Of a stretch of 64,000 nucleotides of DNA, positions 47,452-60,444 are shown piece after piece. Source of the DNA: Entonaema liquescens (Eukaryota > Ascomycota > Sordariomycetes > Xylariales > Xylariaceae). The stretch spans positions 1,488,001 through 1,552,000 of the forward strand of contig CADCSX010000009.1 of the NCBI GenBank assembly GCA_902805475.1. The letters run 5' to 3'. Below the pieces are notes generated by a model. That model was given only the letters and a program-made list of their open reading frames with translations. It did not search any database and had not been told where the DNA came from. How positions within the stretch are numbered: the first letter of the stretch is position 1; each line of letters starts with the position of its first letter. The position numbers and the translations under genes are program-made.

Positions 47452-48049
47452 ATGCCTCTATTTTCTAGCCGTAGGCCCGAAGAAGAAGTAGTGGAGGAAC
47501 CCATCCACGACAAGACCGAGAAGAGACACTCACATGGTCTCTTTGGTTCCCGTCACCGATCACCCTCTCCTACTACTACTACTCGTAGTAGCACGACAAA
47601 TAGCTCTAGGCACTCAGGTAATTTCCATAAGCATATAACTTTATTTCTCAAGAACTGTGGGTCTTACTAACTAATCTATCCAGATGCTTCATCCCCTTCG
47701 CGCCACCGAAGCGTGCTGCAACGTACCTTCGGACATGGTAACACCACCAACCCGGATATCGACCCGTCAATCGTCCAGGCCCGCGAGCGTGTTATGCAGG
47801 CCGAGGCGGCTGAGAGGGATGCCGACCGAGCCCTAGAGTCAGCTCGTGTCCGTGTCCGCGAGGCCAGGGCCGAAGTCAAGAGACTGGAGCTGGAGGCTGC
47901 CGAGGAAGCCCGACGCGCGAAGATCAAGCAGTACCACGCCCGCGAAGTCTCCAAGCGGGGCAAGCAACTTGGGCGTATGTTCCCTATTTACTATCTTGTC
48001 TTATAAGAGGCGTTATCGTAACTAACATGAATCAGGCCACGATGTTTGA
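47452..48049 (+). CDS. Small basic/coiled-coil hypothetical protein
   Basis: Three exons, 47452-47617, 47684-47974 and 48036-48049, give 156 aa. The family is not recognised. The N-terminal third is Ser/Thr/Arg/His-rich (LFGSRHRSPSPTTTTRSSTTNSS) and likely disordered. Residues about 75-150 form a highly charged Ala/Glu/Arg helix (VMQAEAAERDADRALESARV..., then EVKRLELEAAEEARRAK), which should be a coiled coil. The last exon is 14 nt and encodes only the end of GRHDV. Both introns have good donors (GTAATT, GTATGT) and CAG acceptors and keep the frame. No signal peptide or membrane segment is seen. Function unknown. Confidence 0.75.
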
Positions 48050-49603
48050 GCTATGACTTAAGCATCATAACCACGCCGCTACGACGTCTACGTTAGCGTG
48101 ACTTGTCTTTGAATATCTTAGACATTCCAAGCAGTAACGAATTTCATGTCGAAAAGGGGAGCCTGATTCTAAATGATACCTATTTCTTCTAGTTGTATTA
48201 TCATGTTGTATGCGTCTCCACGACGCTGGGATGTCTGATGAGTGTATAATAATACTATTCCATATAAGCCACCAGTTATAATCGAGTATATTTATCAATT
48301 CTTATTTTGCCAAACATATTATTCAATTAGCTTCATGGCATTATCGGCACGTACTAACTCTTACTATTAGACGTGACTGAGCAATTCTCAACAGCTAAGA
48401 CGATGTACATATAAGGGGATTCTTATAGAGCAAATTGGATATAGACGTTATCCCTAAGCTTCAGATCATCAAAATTGAAATAATAGTAGTTGTTACATTC
48501 TCAATATTCATTCGGCCCTTGCAATACCTTCTATCCTTTTCGATCATTGTAATGTGTCCTATGTCTTAGTCTTTGATTTCTTCCAAGACAGTTTGCTGCT
48601 CTAATGACGTCACTCTTTGCTATACGCCAAGATAAGCTATGCATCTATGAGAATGATATAAGCACTCAAAAAACTAGCAATATGACGATGCTTAGTCGTA
48701 GCTCTCCAAATGCCGTCTATTTTCTTAGGACACCATTCCTTTTCTGATTATTTTTGCAGCCTCTGACTTACAAGTGAGAAGTCAAAACTTCTAATAGAGA
48801 ATAGAAAACTGGAGTATAATCGGGTATTACTATGGATTACTAAGTGGAGATCTTCAAGAAAATGTTTCGTGTTTCTAAATGAGACAACAAAAACTGTAAC
48901 AGCCAAACATCACAACCGTTTAAATTCACAACTATGTGACGGCCAAATAAGTAATAACTAGCGATTTGATGTGATGGAATGTGTTACAGAAAGCATATTG
49001 AATTGAATTGACAAAAGGTTAGTAATGTGAAACGTAAGACCACTTGCTTGCCGTTGCTAAGCCACATCCAGTCGTAACAGGCCACGACGCTAATGGTAAA
49101 AGTGAGGTGAAGATATGCACTTACAAGGGTGTTTTATCGGACATCTGTATCAAAGCCGTAGAGTCGGAGCTAGCGCCAAGAAAATGATTAATCGAAAAGG
49201 GGGGGTGGGGGTTTAGTTAACCGCAGGCTTTTGCTAGGGCCTTGCTGTGCTTGCTAGGCTTGAAACCGGAAGAGCCAAGACATTTATCACAAGCAGCCAG
49301 GAACCATTGTTTCTATCTTTTTTTCTCGTTAAACTTTCGAAGCTCTCGAAAGCGGCCTTGAGCCGCAAATTCATCCAATCTACTTACACCTATTTACACC
49401 CTACGAATAAACTAAGAACTCTATGAGACGATCCAACTAATTACGTGCATTCCTTTCCCTTTAAGGGTTTTTCATGATACTTCCCTACCTGGTCAATTGC
49501 CCTTCCGAAATTTGCCGCATGCCTCTCCGACCTGTATCATTCCTCCTCAGCTGGCGCCTGTAGTCTACAACTTTCAACGCGACCGAGTTTCTAACGAACC
49601 AAC
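48050..49603. other. 1.55-kb gene-free region
   Basis: AT-rich sequence without recognised coding regions. The right end is the leader of the GT32 gene, pyrimidine-rich near 49440-49560. A G run lies at 49198-49211. Confidence 0.45.
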
Positions 49604-50803
49604 ATGGCGAATCGCAAAATGCTCTCCTTCAAGAGAGCTATTATCTTTGCAGCATTCCTCTTAATAGCATTCATCCTTTTACGAAGATCGCATGCTTCAG
49701 CTGACGAACCCGAACCTTTCCGGAAACCTCCACCGAAGCCTGTAGACTCAAACAGCGAACATGCTGGAGCATCGCACGACCCGTCTACTCCATCTTACAC
49801 TAGCCCAGATGAGGACTCCTCTGCCAAAGAGAATGCTGTCCCTGCGCAGAAAGTCATGCAAGACATGTCCAAGATGTCCTTGTACGATAAGCTAGCATAC
49901 CAATACCCATACGATGTTGAGACCAAGTTCCCAGCCTATATTTGGCAGACGTGGAAATGGACACCCGCTAGTGGAGAATTTAACTTCAGAGACCAGGAAG
50001 CTTCGTGGTCCATGCAACACCCAGGATTCGTCCACGAAGTCATTACCGATCAAGTCGCTGTACACTTACTAAGGCTACTCTATGCTCCTATCCCCGAAGT
50101 CCTCGAAGCATACAACGCCCTGCCCCAGCCTGTCCTCAAAGCCGACTTCTTCCGATACCTTATCCTCCTTGCTCGCGGTGGAATCTACTCCGACATCGAC
50201 ACGTTTGCCATCAGGAGCGCTTTGGAATGGATCCCCGAGTCCGTGCCAAAGGAAAGCATAGGGCTTGTCATCGGCATTGAGGCAGATCCCGACAGACCTG
50301 ACTGGAAAGACTGGTATAGTCGGCGCATTCAATTCTGCCAGTGGACAATTCAGGCTAAGCCGGGCCACCCTGTCCTACGCGATATCGTGTCGCGCATTAC
50401 CCAAGAAACATTGAAGCGCAAGCGCGAGGGAACGTTCGTATCAAAGGAAAAGAGTGTGGTAGAATTTACCGGTCCTGCTGTTTGGACGGATGTGATTTTC
50501 GACTACTTCAACGACCCGCGTTACTTCGACACGAGTAATAGTCAGGGCAATGTTTCGTATGTGAACTTCACGGGGATTGAAAAGCCGAAGAAGGTGGGCG
50601 ACGTTGTTGTGCTTCCCATTACAAGTTTCTCGCCTGGTGTACAACAGATGGGAGCAAAGGACTATGACGATCCAATGGCATTTGTCAAACATGACTTTGA
50701 AGGTAAGAGTTTCCGCTCTTGTGTAGTATTGAATATCCTTCGTTAACATTTCTTAGGCACCTGGAAGCCTGAAAGCGAACGGCATATTGGCGAGACTAAC
50801 TAG
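49604..50803 (+). CDS. GT32-family glycosyltransferase, OCH1-type alpha-1,6-mannosyltransferase
   Basis: Exons 49604-50702 and 50757-50803 give 381 aa. An N-terminal signal anchor (AIIFAAFLLIAFILL) with basic residues before it marks a type II Golgi membrane protein. A Ser/Pro-rich stem follows. The catalytic region has FPAYIWQTWKW, KADFFRYLILLARGGIYSDIDT with the DxD metal site, and EFTGPAVWTDVIFDYF. These are the hallmarks of the OCH1/HOC1 group, which start or extend the alpha-1,6-mannose outer chain of N-glycans. The exact activity (OCH1 or a paralogue) cannot be told from sequence alone. The intron (donor GTAAGA, acceptor TTAG) adds a short final exon, GTWKPESERHIGETN. Confidence 0.92.
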
Positions 50804-51973
50804 GGGCTATTGATTGCGCCCTCTATACTCTAGGTCGCTGCCAGGCTATCGTCTCGTACGCCTCTTGGAGGATTCGGTCCTCTAAATAGGGTTTCCCCGC
50901 CAAACATATGAAAGCATCAGCTCCCTGGTCTGATATCACTCGGCAATCGTATACAGGATTTGTAACATTATTTTGCTACTTACGAAGTTCACGACCCGTC
51001 TCATGTGATAGCGTATACCGGTTTTTTCTCCGGTGGGAATGTTGAACCAGTCACTCATTACTAAGTCTACGGCCTGAGTTACATGAGGGGAGGGCTGTCA
51101 CGTTGACTCGGATGGAAGTATTTTCAGGTTTCCAACCCCCACTGTTTTGTACCATCAGTTCTATTGTTTTATTTCCGAAAGATGGTGGCTGGCGCCAGGT
51201 GCGGACATTTTGACGGAAACACGAGATAAATAGAACACGCACGGTTGTTTCTTTGGCGTAACAGAGAAGAAAAAGCAATGGACATTCGGGGGGGGGTGAC
51301 GCTCACCGGGGAGGACCGAATTGTATATACCCGTTTATGCATGGATTTGGGCGTTCGGCGGATATTTACATGTAGTCTGGCTTCTAGCAACAACAATTGG
51401 CCCCGCGGATACTAATACTCTGATGGGGCTGCATTCATAACCTACTAGCTTTGCATATTTCGGTCTTGGTAGTAGTACATGTCTTGCATACAATTTTATG
51501 AGGCAAACTGTATAATTTCTAATATGCCCCCCCTTTCCCCCCTGGTCCCCTGAACACCTTCTCCGGTCAAACCCCAAACCCCAAAAAACCAATTTCTTCC
51601 CCCGCTTCTCCTCATCGCCAGCCGCTGGAAACCCCACTTCCCCGGCACAATGACGAGTGGGCTTTACTCAGCCAGGACTAGCTATGGCGGGACCTATCGA
51701 GTATATGTTGAACACGCCCACTCTAGATGGCCCTACTACTGCTAGGTACTGGAAAGACGAAGAGTGGGAAGCGGGAGTTCTTACGTACGAGGGTGTTGTT
51801 GTCGTTCGTGTTACCCGCCCTTTGCCGATTCGAGCCTTCGCAAGGGATACGAAAAGACGTGGTTCTTGTGGAGGAAGCAGAGAAAACTCAATAACCTAAC
51901 GGAACGTGAGGAATTGCTCAATTCGCATGTAGTTCCGTGAGTTTCAAGGTGAAGTGAAGCTTCTCAAGACAAT
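50804..51973. other. Intergenic region
   Basis: This lies between the GT32 gene and the acyl-CoA synthetase gene. A G run at 51289-51297 and C-rich tracts at 51526-51550 are present. Small frames (for example 51657-51899) have no family support. Confidence 0.45.
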
Positions 51974-54223
51974 ATGGCCTCATCATTTCGACCACTGGCG
52001 TCGAATGTCCTGCGGGGCTATGCGTATAGTCGGCGGCTTTTACGGTGTCGCTTGACTAGAGACCCAGCTACGTTTGGAGGTTTGCGCGGTTCGATAGGGG
52101 GTCGATTGGGATACCGGAGGTGCATTGCTACGTCTGACCTGAGTTATGCTGAGGGACCTCGCGAAGTAAGTCTTCTTTTTTTTTCATATAGCCGGACGGA
52201 TGGTTACATATCTTGTTGTACGACTCACGCCCCGCGATAATTCATGTAAGAGGAGGGCAATATCAATTACAACGCTCTCAGTTTGAGGATGCTCGTTCCG
52301 CTCATACCTGAGGGTTAATATATTCATACGAGGGCGAAATTTTATATACTACAAGCTATCTGAGAGTAAATCTCCCATACTAATATTCGGTAGCCACCAT
52401 TACTCACATGCACGATCCCGGAGCATTTCGCAGAGATAGTCTCTCAATATGGTGACCGACCAGCAGCCATGTTCCGGTCTCCCACGACCGCTGACATGAG
52501 GCCGTCGCTGACTTCGTCCACTGCCATCGTGCCAGAAACATCAACTCTAACATACGAGGCCCTCGACGCTCAGTCGAATATCCTCGCGCACTCGCTACGA
52601 TCCCTCGGCGTGAAAAAGGGAGACCGCGTAGCCGTGAGCCTGGGAAACGTCCCCGAATATGTGGTTCTAACATACGCTATTTTTAAGCTGGGCGCCATTC
52701 TAGTCCCGTTAAACCCGACTTTCAACGCATACCAGCTCAGCGCCGCACTATCCCGCCTTGGTGTTGAAGTCCTCGTTATTGCAGCTGTTACAGATCTGGC
52801 TTATAAGCCGTGCCGCGGTCGCAGCAACTATGACCTCTTGTCCGCACTTGTACCTGATCTATCCAGCAGTAAAGTCGAATCGCCAAATATTCCCACGCTC
52901 CGATCTGTGGTATTGGTGGATAACACGCGCTCACACCCCTTCGCCGGCTTTCCTCCCTTACAAGAGCTCCGCGTACTAACCCCCTATTCCACACTTCTCC
53001 AATCCTCTTCGTCATCATCCTCCCTCTCCCGCTCTGTAAAGCCAGACACACCACTTATTCCAGCAGAAACGATCAATATCCAATTCACATCCGGCACGAC
53101 ATCGATGCCAAAAGCAGCTATGCTAAACCACACCAATATCCTGAATAACGGCCGGCTGATCGCGAACCGCATGGGTCTCGATCCCAGCGACAGGATAGTA
53201 TGTCCACCACCGCTATTCCACTGTTTCGGCTCCGTCCTAGGATTCATGGCGACCGCAACAACAGGCGCCTGCATCGCTTTTCCCAGCCCGGCGTTCGACC
53301 CCGGCGCCGCCCTCCACGCCGCCGCGGAGTTGCGCGCCACGGGGCTCTACGGCGTACCCACCATGTTCGCAGCGGAACTCGAGCTCCTCGCGGACCCGAC
53401 CTTCGCCGCACGCCTGCCTTCCGGCGGTCTGGGGAACCTGCGCAAGGGCATCGCGGCGGGCAGTTCGGTGCCGGAGCCGCTAATGCGCAGACTACGCGAG
53501 AAGCTCGGGCTGAGAGATCTGGTCATCTGCTACGGCATGACGGAGACCAGTCCCGTGAGCTGCATGACGGCGCCGACGGACCCGGACGACCGCCGCACGA
53601 GCACCGTGGGCCGCGCGATGCCGCACACGGCCGTCAAGATCGTTGCGCCGGGCGATCGGTCGCGGATCGTGCCGCGGGGCAGGCGTGGCGAGTTAGCAGT
53701 GTCGGGATACCTGCTCATGAAGGGGTATTGGAACGACGAGGCGCGGACGCGGGAGGACTTGGTGGAGGATCAGGACGGGAGGTTGTGGATGTATACTGGT
53801 GACGAGGCGCGCATGGATTGGGACGGGTTTGTGGAGATTACGGGGCGCATTAAGGATTTGATTATTAGAGGGGGTGAGAACATACACCCGCTCGAGATTG
53901 AAGTTTCGTTGGCAAGACATCCGCTGGTGCGCGAGGCTAGCGTCGTGGGGGTATCAGATGAGCGATACGGCGAGGTTGTGGGTGCGTTTGTGGCGGCACA
54001 TGATGGTGTAAAGACGCTGGAAGACGGTGAGGTAGATGGAGGTAAAGGGGAGGCGTTATCCAAGGATGAAGTGAAAGACTGGGTTAGGAAACAACTATCA
54101 GGTCATCTCGTACCCAAGTACGTCTTTTGGGCCGATGAGTTCCCCAAGACAGCCAGTGGGAAGATACAGAAATTCAAGCTGAGAGATATTGCAAAGGAGC
54201 AACTGGGTACGGCGTCGAAATAG
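51974..54223 (+). CDS. Acyl-CoA synthetase (AMP-dependent ligase), probably mitochondrial
   Basis: Exons 51974-52165 and 52394-54223 give 673 aa. Exon 1 encodes an Arg-rich, acid-poor leader (ASSFRPLASNVLRGYAYSRR) that looks like a mitochondrial presequence. After the 228-nt intron the protein reads GPRE-PPLLT...TIPEHFAEIVSQYGDRPA. ANL-superfamily motifs are all visible: the ATP loop INIQFTSGTTSMPKAAMLNH, YGMTETSP, YTGDEARMDWDGFVEITGRIKDLIIRGGENIHP, and the C-terminal lysine motif KTASGKIQKFKLRD. The overall layout resembles the medium-chain ACSF2-type enzymes, which activate fatty or organic acids to CoA esters; the acid is not known. A Ser run (about residues 250-256) lies in a variable loop. 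Exon 2 carries a GC-rich centre, unlike its flanks. Confidence 0.9.
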
Positions 54224-55062
54224 AAGTGTAAGTCTAGATTTAGGGGGCTGGGATTGCATTTGAGTATGTTTTACAATTAAGTATTTAGTCGATGCTGAGG
54301 TATTAGCATGTCACGAATTCCAATAATAAGTGTATTCATCTCGAGTGAAAATACCAATAGGATATAAACAGGTGACAAGTATCCGCTCGCTATACTGTGC
54401 TAAAAGGCAGAAGGGGGGTATTGCACCAAACTTTCAAAACGCCTTCGAACGAGGGTATATCCAAAATCGCCCCCACACGAAATGTAAGTCCAGGGGACTC
54501 TTCTTCGACCGCCTCCTAAAAGAAGGGATATAGGTTCGTTTCCAAAAGAAAAAAAGTCAGGGCATTAAGCCTTTTAACACCGTGAACACCCTCATGCATT
54601 TCGTTGAACCCGTCTACACGGGCCATAAGTTCGTAATCAACTTCCGCCTATCATTCCCGCCCCTTATTCCCTAATCATAGCCCACTCACATCTTTAATTT
54701 TGCTCGTTAATATATCGAGGGACGTCAGTCAGATTTACTTATTCGCAAATCCCAAGGCCGTGAGAGTTGACGCATGACTACGGCGCAAATTATCTCCCAG
54801 GACGTCCTTCACGGTCCCGCTATGCGACAGAAGAGCGTGAGGGTACCTATACCACGTACTATCGGCTTCCTGGGGCGCGGATAGCGGGATATGCGCGTTG
54901 CGCAGGGGTTAAGCTGGTGGTCTCAGATCCGATCGTACCAGGTAGGATAGCTCCCTCCCTTTTCCGTAAGGGTGATGGAAAGCCAATTCCCGTCCAACCG
55001 CCAGGCCCTCTCTGATGAGACAGACAGCAACCAGCCCTCGTACGAGGCATCTCGCAGAGCGA
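54224..55062. other. Convergent intergenic region
   Basis: This lies between the ends of the acyl-CoA synthetase (plus) and the small membrane protein (minus). The frame at 54767-55015 has no recognisable family. Confidence 0.45.
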
Positions 55063-55416
55063 TTATGGGATCGGCGAGTTCGCCGCGCTGCTCATGGTCT
55101 CGGCCACGGACGTGACGCCCGCGCCGGCCATACGCGACGGGGCGTCGCTCCCGGGGAACAAGTGCGCGACCGCATTGATAGCGCCGCCCTCGGCGCCGAC
55201 GTAGAACGACGCGTACCGGAGCAGCAGGAGGACGTTGCGCTGGGTGTAGAGGACGGCGGCGAGGGAGATGGTGGTGAACAGGAAGCAGAAGATGGCCCAG
55301 AAGAATGCCTTCTCCACGGGCGTAAAGACGTACACGCCATAGGTGACTTCGATACGGTACTTCTTGAGGCGGGCCCAGCGGGCGAGGGCCTCGATTGTGG
55401 ATGGTGATGACGACAT
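55063..55416 (-). CDS. Serine palmitoyltransferase small-subunit-like membrane protein
   Basis: A single exon encodes 117 aa. The segment YRIEVTYGVYVFTPVEKAFFW resembles the YEVT...Y-x-x-TPxEK motif of the small activating subunits of serine palmitoyltransferase (ssSPT). It is followed by one hydrophobic span (AIFCFLFTTISLAAVLY) of the kind that anchors these subunits in the ER. Those proteins bind the Lcb1/Lcb2 dimer and stimulate the first step of sphingolipid synthesis. Here the C-terminal third (residues about 75-117, Ala/Gly/Ser-rich) has no known counterpart. The assignment rests on this one short motif and a single helix, so it is moderate. The gene converges on an acyl-CoA synthetase that could in principle supply acyl-CoA, but that link is speculative. 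Confidence 0.6.
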   Translation of the reverse strand: MSSSPSTIEALARWARLKKYRIEVTYGVYVFTPVEKAFFWAIFCFLFTTISLAAVLYTQRNVLLLLRYASFYVGAEGGAINAVAHLFPGSDAPSRMAGAGVTSVAETMSSAANSPIP

Positions 55417-58400
55417 GGTAGGTAAAGAGTGTTATTATTATAGTAGCTACGTAGGTAGGGAGGTAGGTATAGCTATTTGGCGGGGATTATGTGTAAGTAA
55501 TATGATAGCAATGAAGATGACGGGGAGTTCCAAGGGATCTTAGCTACAGTCTAGGGCGACCCAGGAAAAGATATAATAGCAGCAGGAATGCGAGTCACCA
55601 AGGATATCATAGGTAAATATTTAAACTAATGTTTAAAACAAAAGAAGCTTTTTTCGGCATTCAGCTTGCATTCCCTGGGCCCTTGGCACATATTAATAAA
55701 CATGGACTTGCCCAGGCTGGCTGGCGCCAGTGACACTGGGGGAAAGAGTCACGACCGGGTGGATACATGGAAGACCTATAGAAGGCACATAGGTAATATG
55801 CATGAGATACCCGATCCATGTATGCGTATGGGTGTAAGCAGTGGTACCTGCTATGAGAATAGGATGGCGGATCGAAGATATGGATGGAAGCGACCGCCGG
55901 ATCGCTCGGGATTCCCATCTTTACTTACACCCCATTCCCAACTCCGTTGTCACTGGATGCAGCAGCACCTTGGACCCTTACCGTACGCGGCGTAGGACTT
56001 TCGAAAGACGGCTCATGTGAGTTACCATCCATGATATCCGCATACCATGGATCAGTAGCCTCGCGATTAATATGAAATCGTCAGGTGAACGGGACGGCAC
56101 AAAGAGGAACATAGAATAGAAGGATGTATTGTGTAAGACGGAAAGAATTAAAACAAAATAACAGGTAGGCAATGAAAGAAAGCAAGGGGACCATCGGAGT
56201 TCCGCATAGCGCCTGAAAACTCGATCGTCGGTTCGGCACTATCAAGCTGAGGCTCTTTCCTTTTTCTTCTCTTATTCCCACTTTATTTCCAACCTCGCTA
56301 GCGATGGGTATGGTGACTTCGCTCTTCACCTTACTTAGGAATAGCTTTGTGTTTATTAATGTGTTTTCTTACTCATCCTGTCAACTTGATTTCCAATCGA
56401 GTTTATTATCGCGACGATCCGGGGTAAGATGGCAGATCACATTATGAAAGCCCAATGAATTTTCATAAGCGATGATACCTCTTAGCGATACGCTATGCTG
56501 ACATATGAAGTTGATGAGCTATATAGCATTGGGGGCCGTCATGCCTCCATTGGAACGAACCATTGGAGCTTCTTTACCTATTGCGGCAAACTAGTTTCCC
56601 CGTATTAGGTTAGTATTTGAAGCTCGGGTAGTTGGGTTAGGCGTTAACGGCTTAGGCCGAGAAGCTGTTAATATACAGGGCTGACAGCACAAGCTTTTGA
56701 TATCCCCATGGTGCGAGTTGAGTTAGTCCGCCAAGAACTCCCTAAAGAATCTCTAACCATATATTCCTCTAGCCGCATATTAGATAACCGGCGATGATCG
56801 GAATTCGGAGAGAGCATTAAAGAATTGCATAGATTATGAACTGTTTGTATACTGCGCGAATCGCTCCTAGCTTGACTTAGACGTACGATATCACAAGTAT
56901 GAGACTATGACGCTGGAGAAGAAAAGAATACTTCATGAGGCGGAAACAAGAGAAGATGCAAATAGATGATTATACGCTTATTATGGCGGACAGCAAGACA
57001 GTGAACTTGACATATCACTGCATAAGCGACGTGACTAAATCTCTACGCGATGCTCAAATCCTCCCGCTATAGATGTGATTTCCCTTCTATAAACAGTGTA
57101 CACCTCCGCGCATACTGTACATATAATTCTGCATATGCATGCACCACATCCTGGCCGGCAGATGAGTTTTCCAAAGATTCGGAAACGTCGGATGGTCGAT
57201 TCGGTCACGCCCACCATCTTTTGAACCAACCACCGGCGAGCTGTGCTAAGTGTTCATCCCGATGAGGAACAACGAAGCTTCTAGTTTGGGGACCCGCCTT
57301 ATCAGGTTCCCTCTTTTCGGTCATAAGGTCCGATTTATGTAGAGACTTTCCCGTCCTAAAAAGAACTCATCGTACGAACTCATGCCATGGCCGCCGGAGC
57401 AAACGTCGCGGGTGCGGTTTGCCGATTTCTTCCGCAGCTGTTCCCTTGTAACCCGCGAGGTTACGCCCGTCTAACCCTCCGCTTTTGAGACATGCCCGGC
57501 TGGATGGTACAACCGATTCGACAGGAGCCGGTTTGTACGATGCGACTATATCCGACGAGCGAAGATGGGGATTAAATAAATAATTCTAGTAGTAGGCCCA
57601 AGCTGTAATATTTGAGCATTATACATGGGGTATAATACAACAATATATAGAACGCTTCGCGCACTTAATCAATCTAAGCAATTAAAAGGATCGCTTTACG
57701 CTGATTCAAAACCCCTGCGGTCCTTAGCTCCGAGTCTCGCAGGTTTGCCCTATGCACCCAGCGAAGGTTTCCCGGTATTGTAAGGTCGCATTTTTGCGGC
57801 CCATGCCGTATAGTGCCTGTAGGGTAACACTGCATACACCCGATGAAGCCTTGATTGTAACCTGGCTCACTACCGACCTCGACCCCGGGTATGCGGTAAT
57901 ATAGCAGCTTGCCGGATTCGTCGGATAGGGAGGCGATCAAATCATGGGCAGGGTCGTTCGATTGCCAGCAAGAGCGCCCATCGCGTTGCGATATGGCTTC
58001 TTTGGATTTCTACGTCTCTTTATGTACGAGTTACCCCCGTACAGCCCGGGAAGTAGATGAATTGAGATTTAGATAAGATTCAATAGACCCTTTACGGGAC
58101 GATAGAACCAGCCCCAACGAAACAGGTAACCCAAACATCAAGTAATGTGCTCAAATCTATCTGAACAGCGTACTAGTGTTAGGGTTTTTGTTGATCCCCA
58201 TTCGGTGAAAAGAACGTCCACTACAGTTCTTACCCCGAGGATAGAAGCGCAATAGTATCTAGAAAGCAGTCGTTACTCAGAGTCGGTTTCCCGAAGCTGG
58301 GTTACTCGCATAGATGATACATCCTTCGGGCATAAATAATTAAACTCTTATGCCTGAGGAAGAGGGTACACTATATGTTACGAATATCCCTAAGGAATCG

Positions 58401-58647
58401 GTATCAGGTATAGATGAAAGCCTTCCTTAAAGAAGAAATGTATTTCGCATGCTATCGACTTCAGAAACTGTTTCAAATGACAACTCGAACTCGAACGTCT
58501 TTCTCCTAACTGTAGATGTCGATTAACAGGACGATACAATGTAGATATATTACACTTCGTACATGCGTCGTAATTCGCCGGACTTCATATTGGCGACGTA
58601 CTCCGCTTCCTCGGTTTGGCCCGAGTTCATATTGCGCGTGCGGTAGA
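55417..58647. other. 3.2-kb gene-free region
   Basis: I see no supported gene, tRNA or rRNA. Left of 55480 is a stretch of GTAGGTAGGGAGGTAGGTAT. The small frames lack family resemblance. Confidence 0.45.
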
Positions 58648-60444
58648 CTATTTCTGCGGATCAAAACCCCACCTAATGGTCCCTCGATGTCGTTGTCCCG
58701 GCTTCATAGCCTTTGGCAAACACTTCCAAGAGCAACCCCGCATCGTGAAGGGGACTGCCCTCTCTTTATCCCCTGAGCCTACGGGGTCCACGGATATGTC
58801 TTTTGCTTTCTCATCGATCTTAAGGCGGGAAATTTCCCACCATTCGATCCATTCAGCTAATGGTACTACAACTCGTCGTCCACATGTCGAACAGGGCAAG
58901 TCGCCAGAATTAGCGTTCTGTTCGCTTCGATCGGCAAGCAAATAGAGCAATTCTGTGAAGTGTGGAGGTGCGTTAGATGGAAGGTAGGATGGTAGTTCGT
59001 GTAGCCTTCCAGATTTCAAACAAGACTGGAGAGCCAATTCAAGCAATGAAGGCACACGGCTCTGGTCGCCGATAGAAGAAGATAGATTCCGTCCGAGTCT
59101 CGGGAGTTCTGGTAACGAGCTGAGGTCCTCAGTTTGAATGACCCTGTTTGAATGCTCCACGTCCTCATAAGCTGGACTATCCGCGATAGTTGACTTTGAT
59201 CTGGGCAGCTTATACGAAGAGACTACGATACCCCGACTATCGCTGTATTGTACCGGTGTCCGCGCGAGTGCCATAACCTCCCATAAGGAGCCATGTAGCC
59301 TCTTATCAGCGAGTACCTCTGGTTGAACGGAAGGGTCATATTGCTTGTCAAGCCAAAATCGCACCCTGCTATCATCAGACCGCGTCAATTCGTCCTGAAG
59401 GAGCACAGCTTGCTCATGCTTCGATTCATCCCAAATATCGTCTACGACGAAGTCAGGTTCGAAGCTGTCTGGTTGGTAAAAGGGGTTTGGGTGGATGTTT
59501 AAGGTCTCAAGTTTACTAGGAAATCTTAATAGATCTAGCACTTCTCCTGGCAGACACTGAAGACGCGTAAGAGATATATTGAGTGTTTGTAAGTTACGCA
59601 GTTTTCCAATGCTGGGCGGAAGTTCAGTGATATTCGTGTTTCGTAGAGTGAGAATAGTTAAGTTCTCCAGGTTGAAGATAGCCCCAGGAGCACAGGAAAG
59701 AGGGTTGTTAGATAGGTAAAGAGAAATAGACGGTTCCTTGGGCTCAAAAGGAAAGTCTTCAGCTATAGGTGGAACCGTATCGAGCATAGAAAGCTGCGAT
59801 ATGGTTGCATTGGAGATACTATCAATCTGAGAGGAACTACAGCTAATTAGTTACTCGTACAAGATGACCCAAGATTTCTGCACCAGCTTTTGGACGAAAG
59901 GCACCACTTACGATAGGTCGATAGCTGTGCTTCCGGAATCGATAGCATCCTGAATCACCTGCCTAGCGAGTGCCTCACTAGGGGAGATAGCTGGAACGGG
60001 CCGAACATGTCTGAGTTGTGGTAATTTAGATAGAGCAGGTAAGTCAATTTCTGTAACTGTGTCGTCATCTGTATCCACAGAAATATCGCTTCCCATCCAA
60101 ACTCCACTGTCGAATTGGCGCTCAAAAGTTCTTTTCGCTTTTGGCAAGGGCCGTACTGCCTCGGAGAATGTAGAATCAGACGAGGTCGGATGCTGCTGAA
60201 ACCAGGAGCCGACATAACGCTTCTTTCTATGTCTTCCCTGGGTATAATTCTCTACGTGAGGATCATCATCGCTAGAAAAGACAGCAGGGTCACTTGAGTT
60301 AGTATATACTGGTGGCGCAAGCGATTGGTCGCGAGCGCGTTTTCGCGTATTAGTGAAAGTTTGGGTGTGAGAATCCCAAGACACTGCGGGGAGCTTTGGT
60401 AATGTAGGTTCTTCGTCATCCATAATTGCGATTGAGGTGGTCAA
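58648..60444 (-). CDS. Leucine-rich-repeat protein with conserved fungal C-terminus
   Basis: Exons 60444-59912 and 59836-58648 give 573 aa. The first 170 residues are acidic, Ser/Arg-rich and probably disordered, with a KRAR cluster. A helix (SPSEALARQVIQDAIDSGSTAIDLS) leads into several leucine-rich repeats: ISLYLSNNPLSCAPGAIFNLENLTIL, TLRNTNITELPPSIGKLRNLQTLNIS and LTRLQCLPGEVLDL. The C-terminal part has a CSTCGRRVV element with two Cys, a WIEWWEI segment and a closing SWKCLPKAMKPGQRHR region, possibly a small metal-binding fold. It resembles uncharacterised fungal LRR proteins; no function is assigned. MTTSIAIM is used as start, though MDDEEPTL seven codons later is possible. Donor GTAAGT and acceptor GTAG fit. 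Confidence 0.83.

Noticed and set aside
51657..51899. 80-codon frame (MGFTQPGLAMAGP...)
   Set aside because: No recognised family and no supporting splice structure.
53200..53802. 200-codon plus-strand frame
   Set aside because: Shadow of the acyl-CoA synthetase in its GC-rich centre; Arg/Gly/Pro bias shows the wrong frame.
54767..55015. 82-codon frame between the acyl-CoA synthetase and the small membrane protein
   Set aside because: No family resemblance; it lies in convergent 3' sequence.
57674..57940. 88-codon minus-strand frame with a GCMQC motif
   Set aside because: Isolated, no family resemblance and no splice context.
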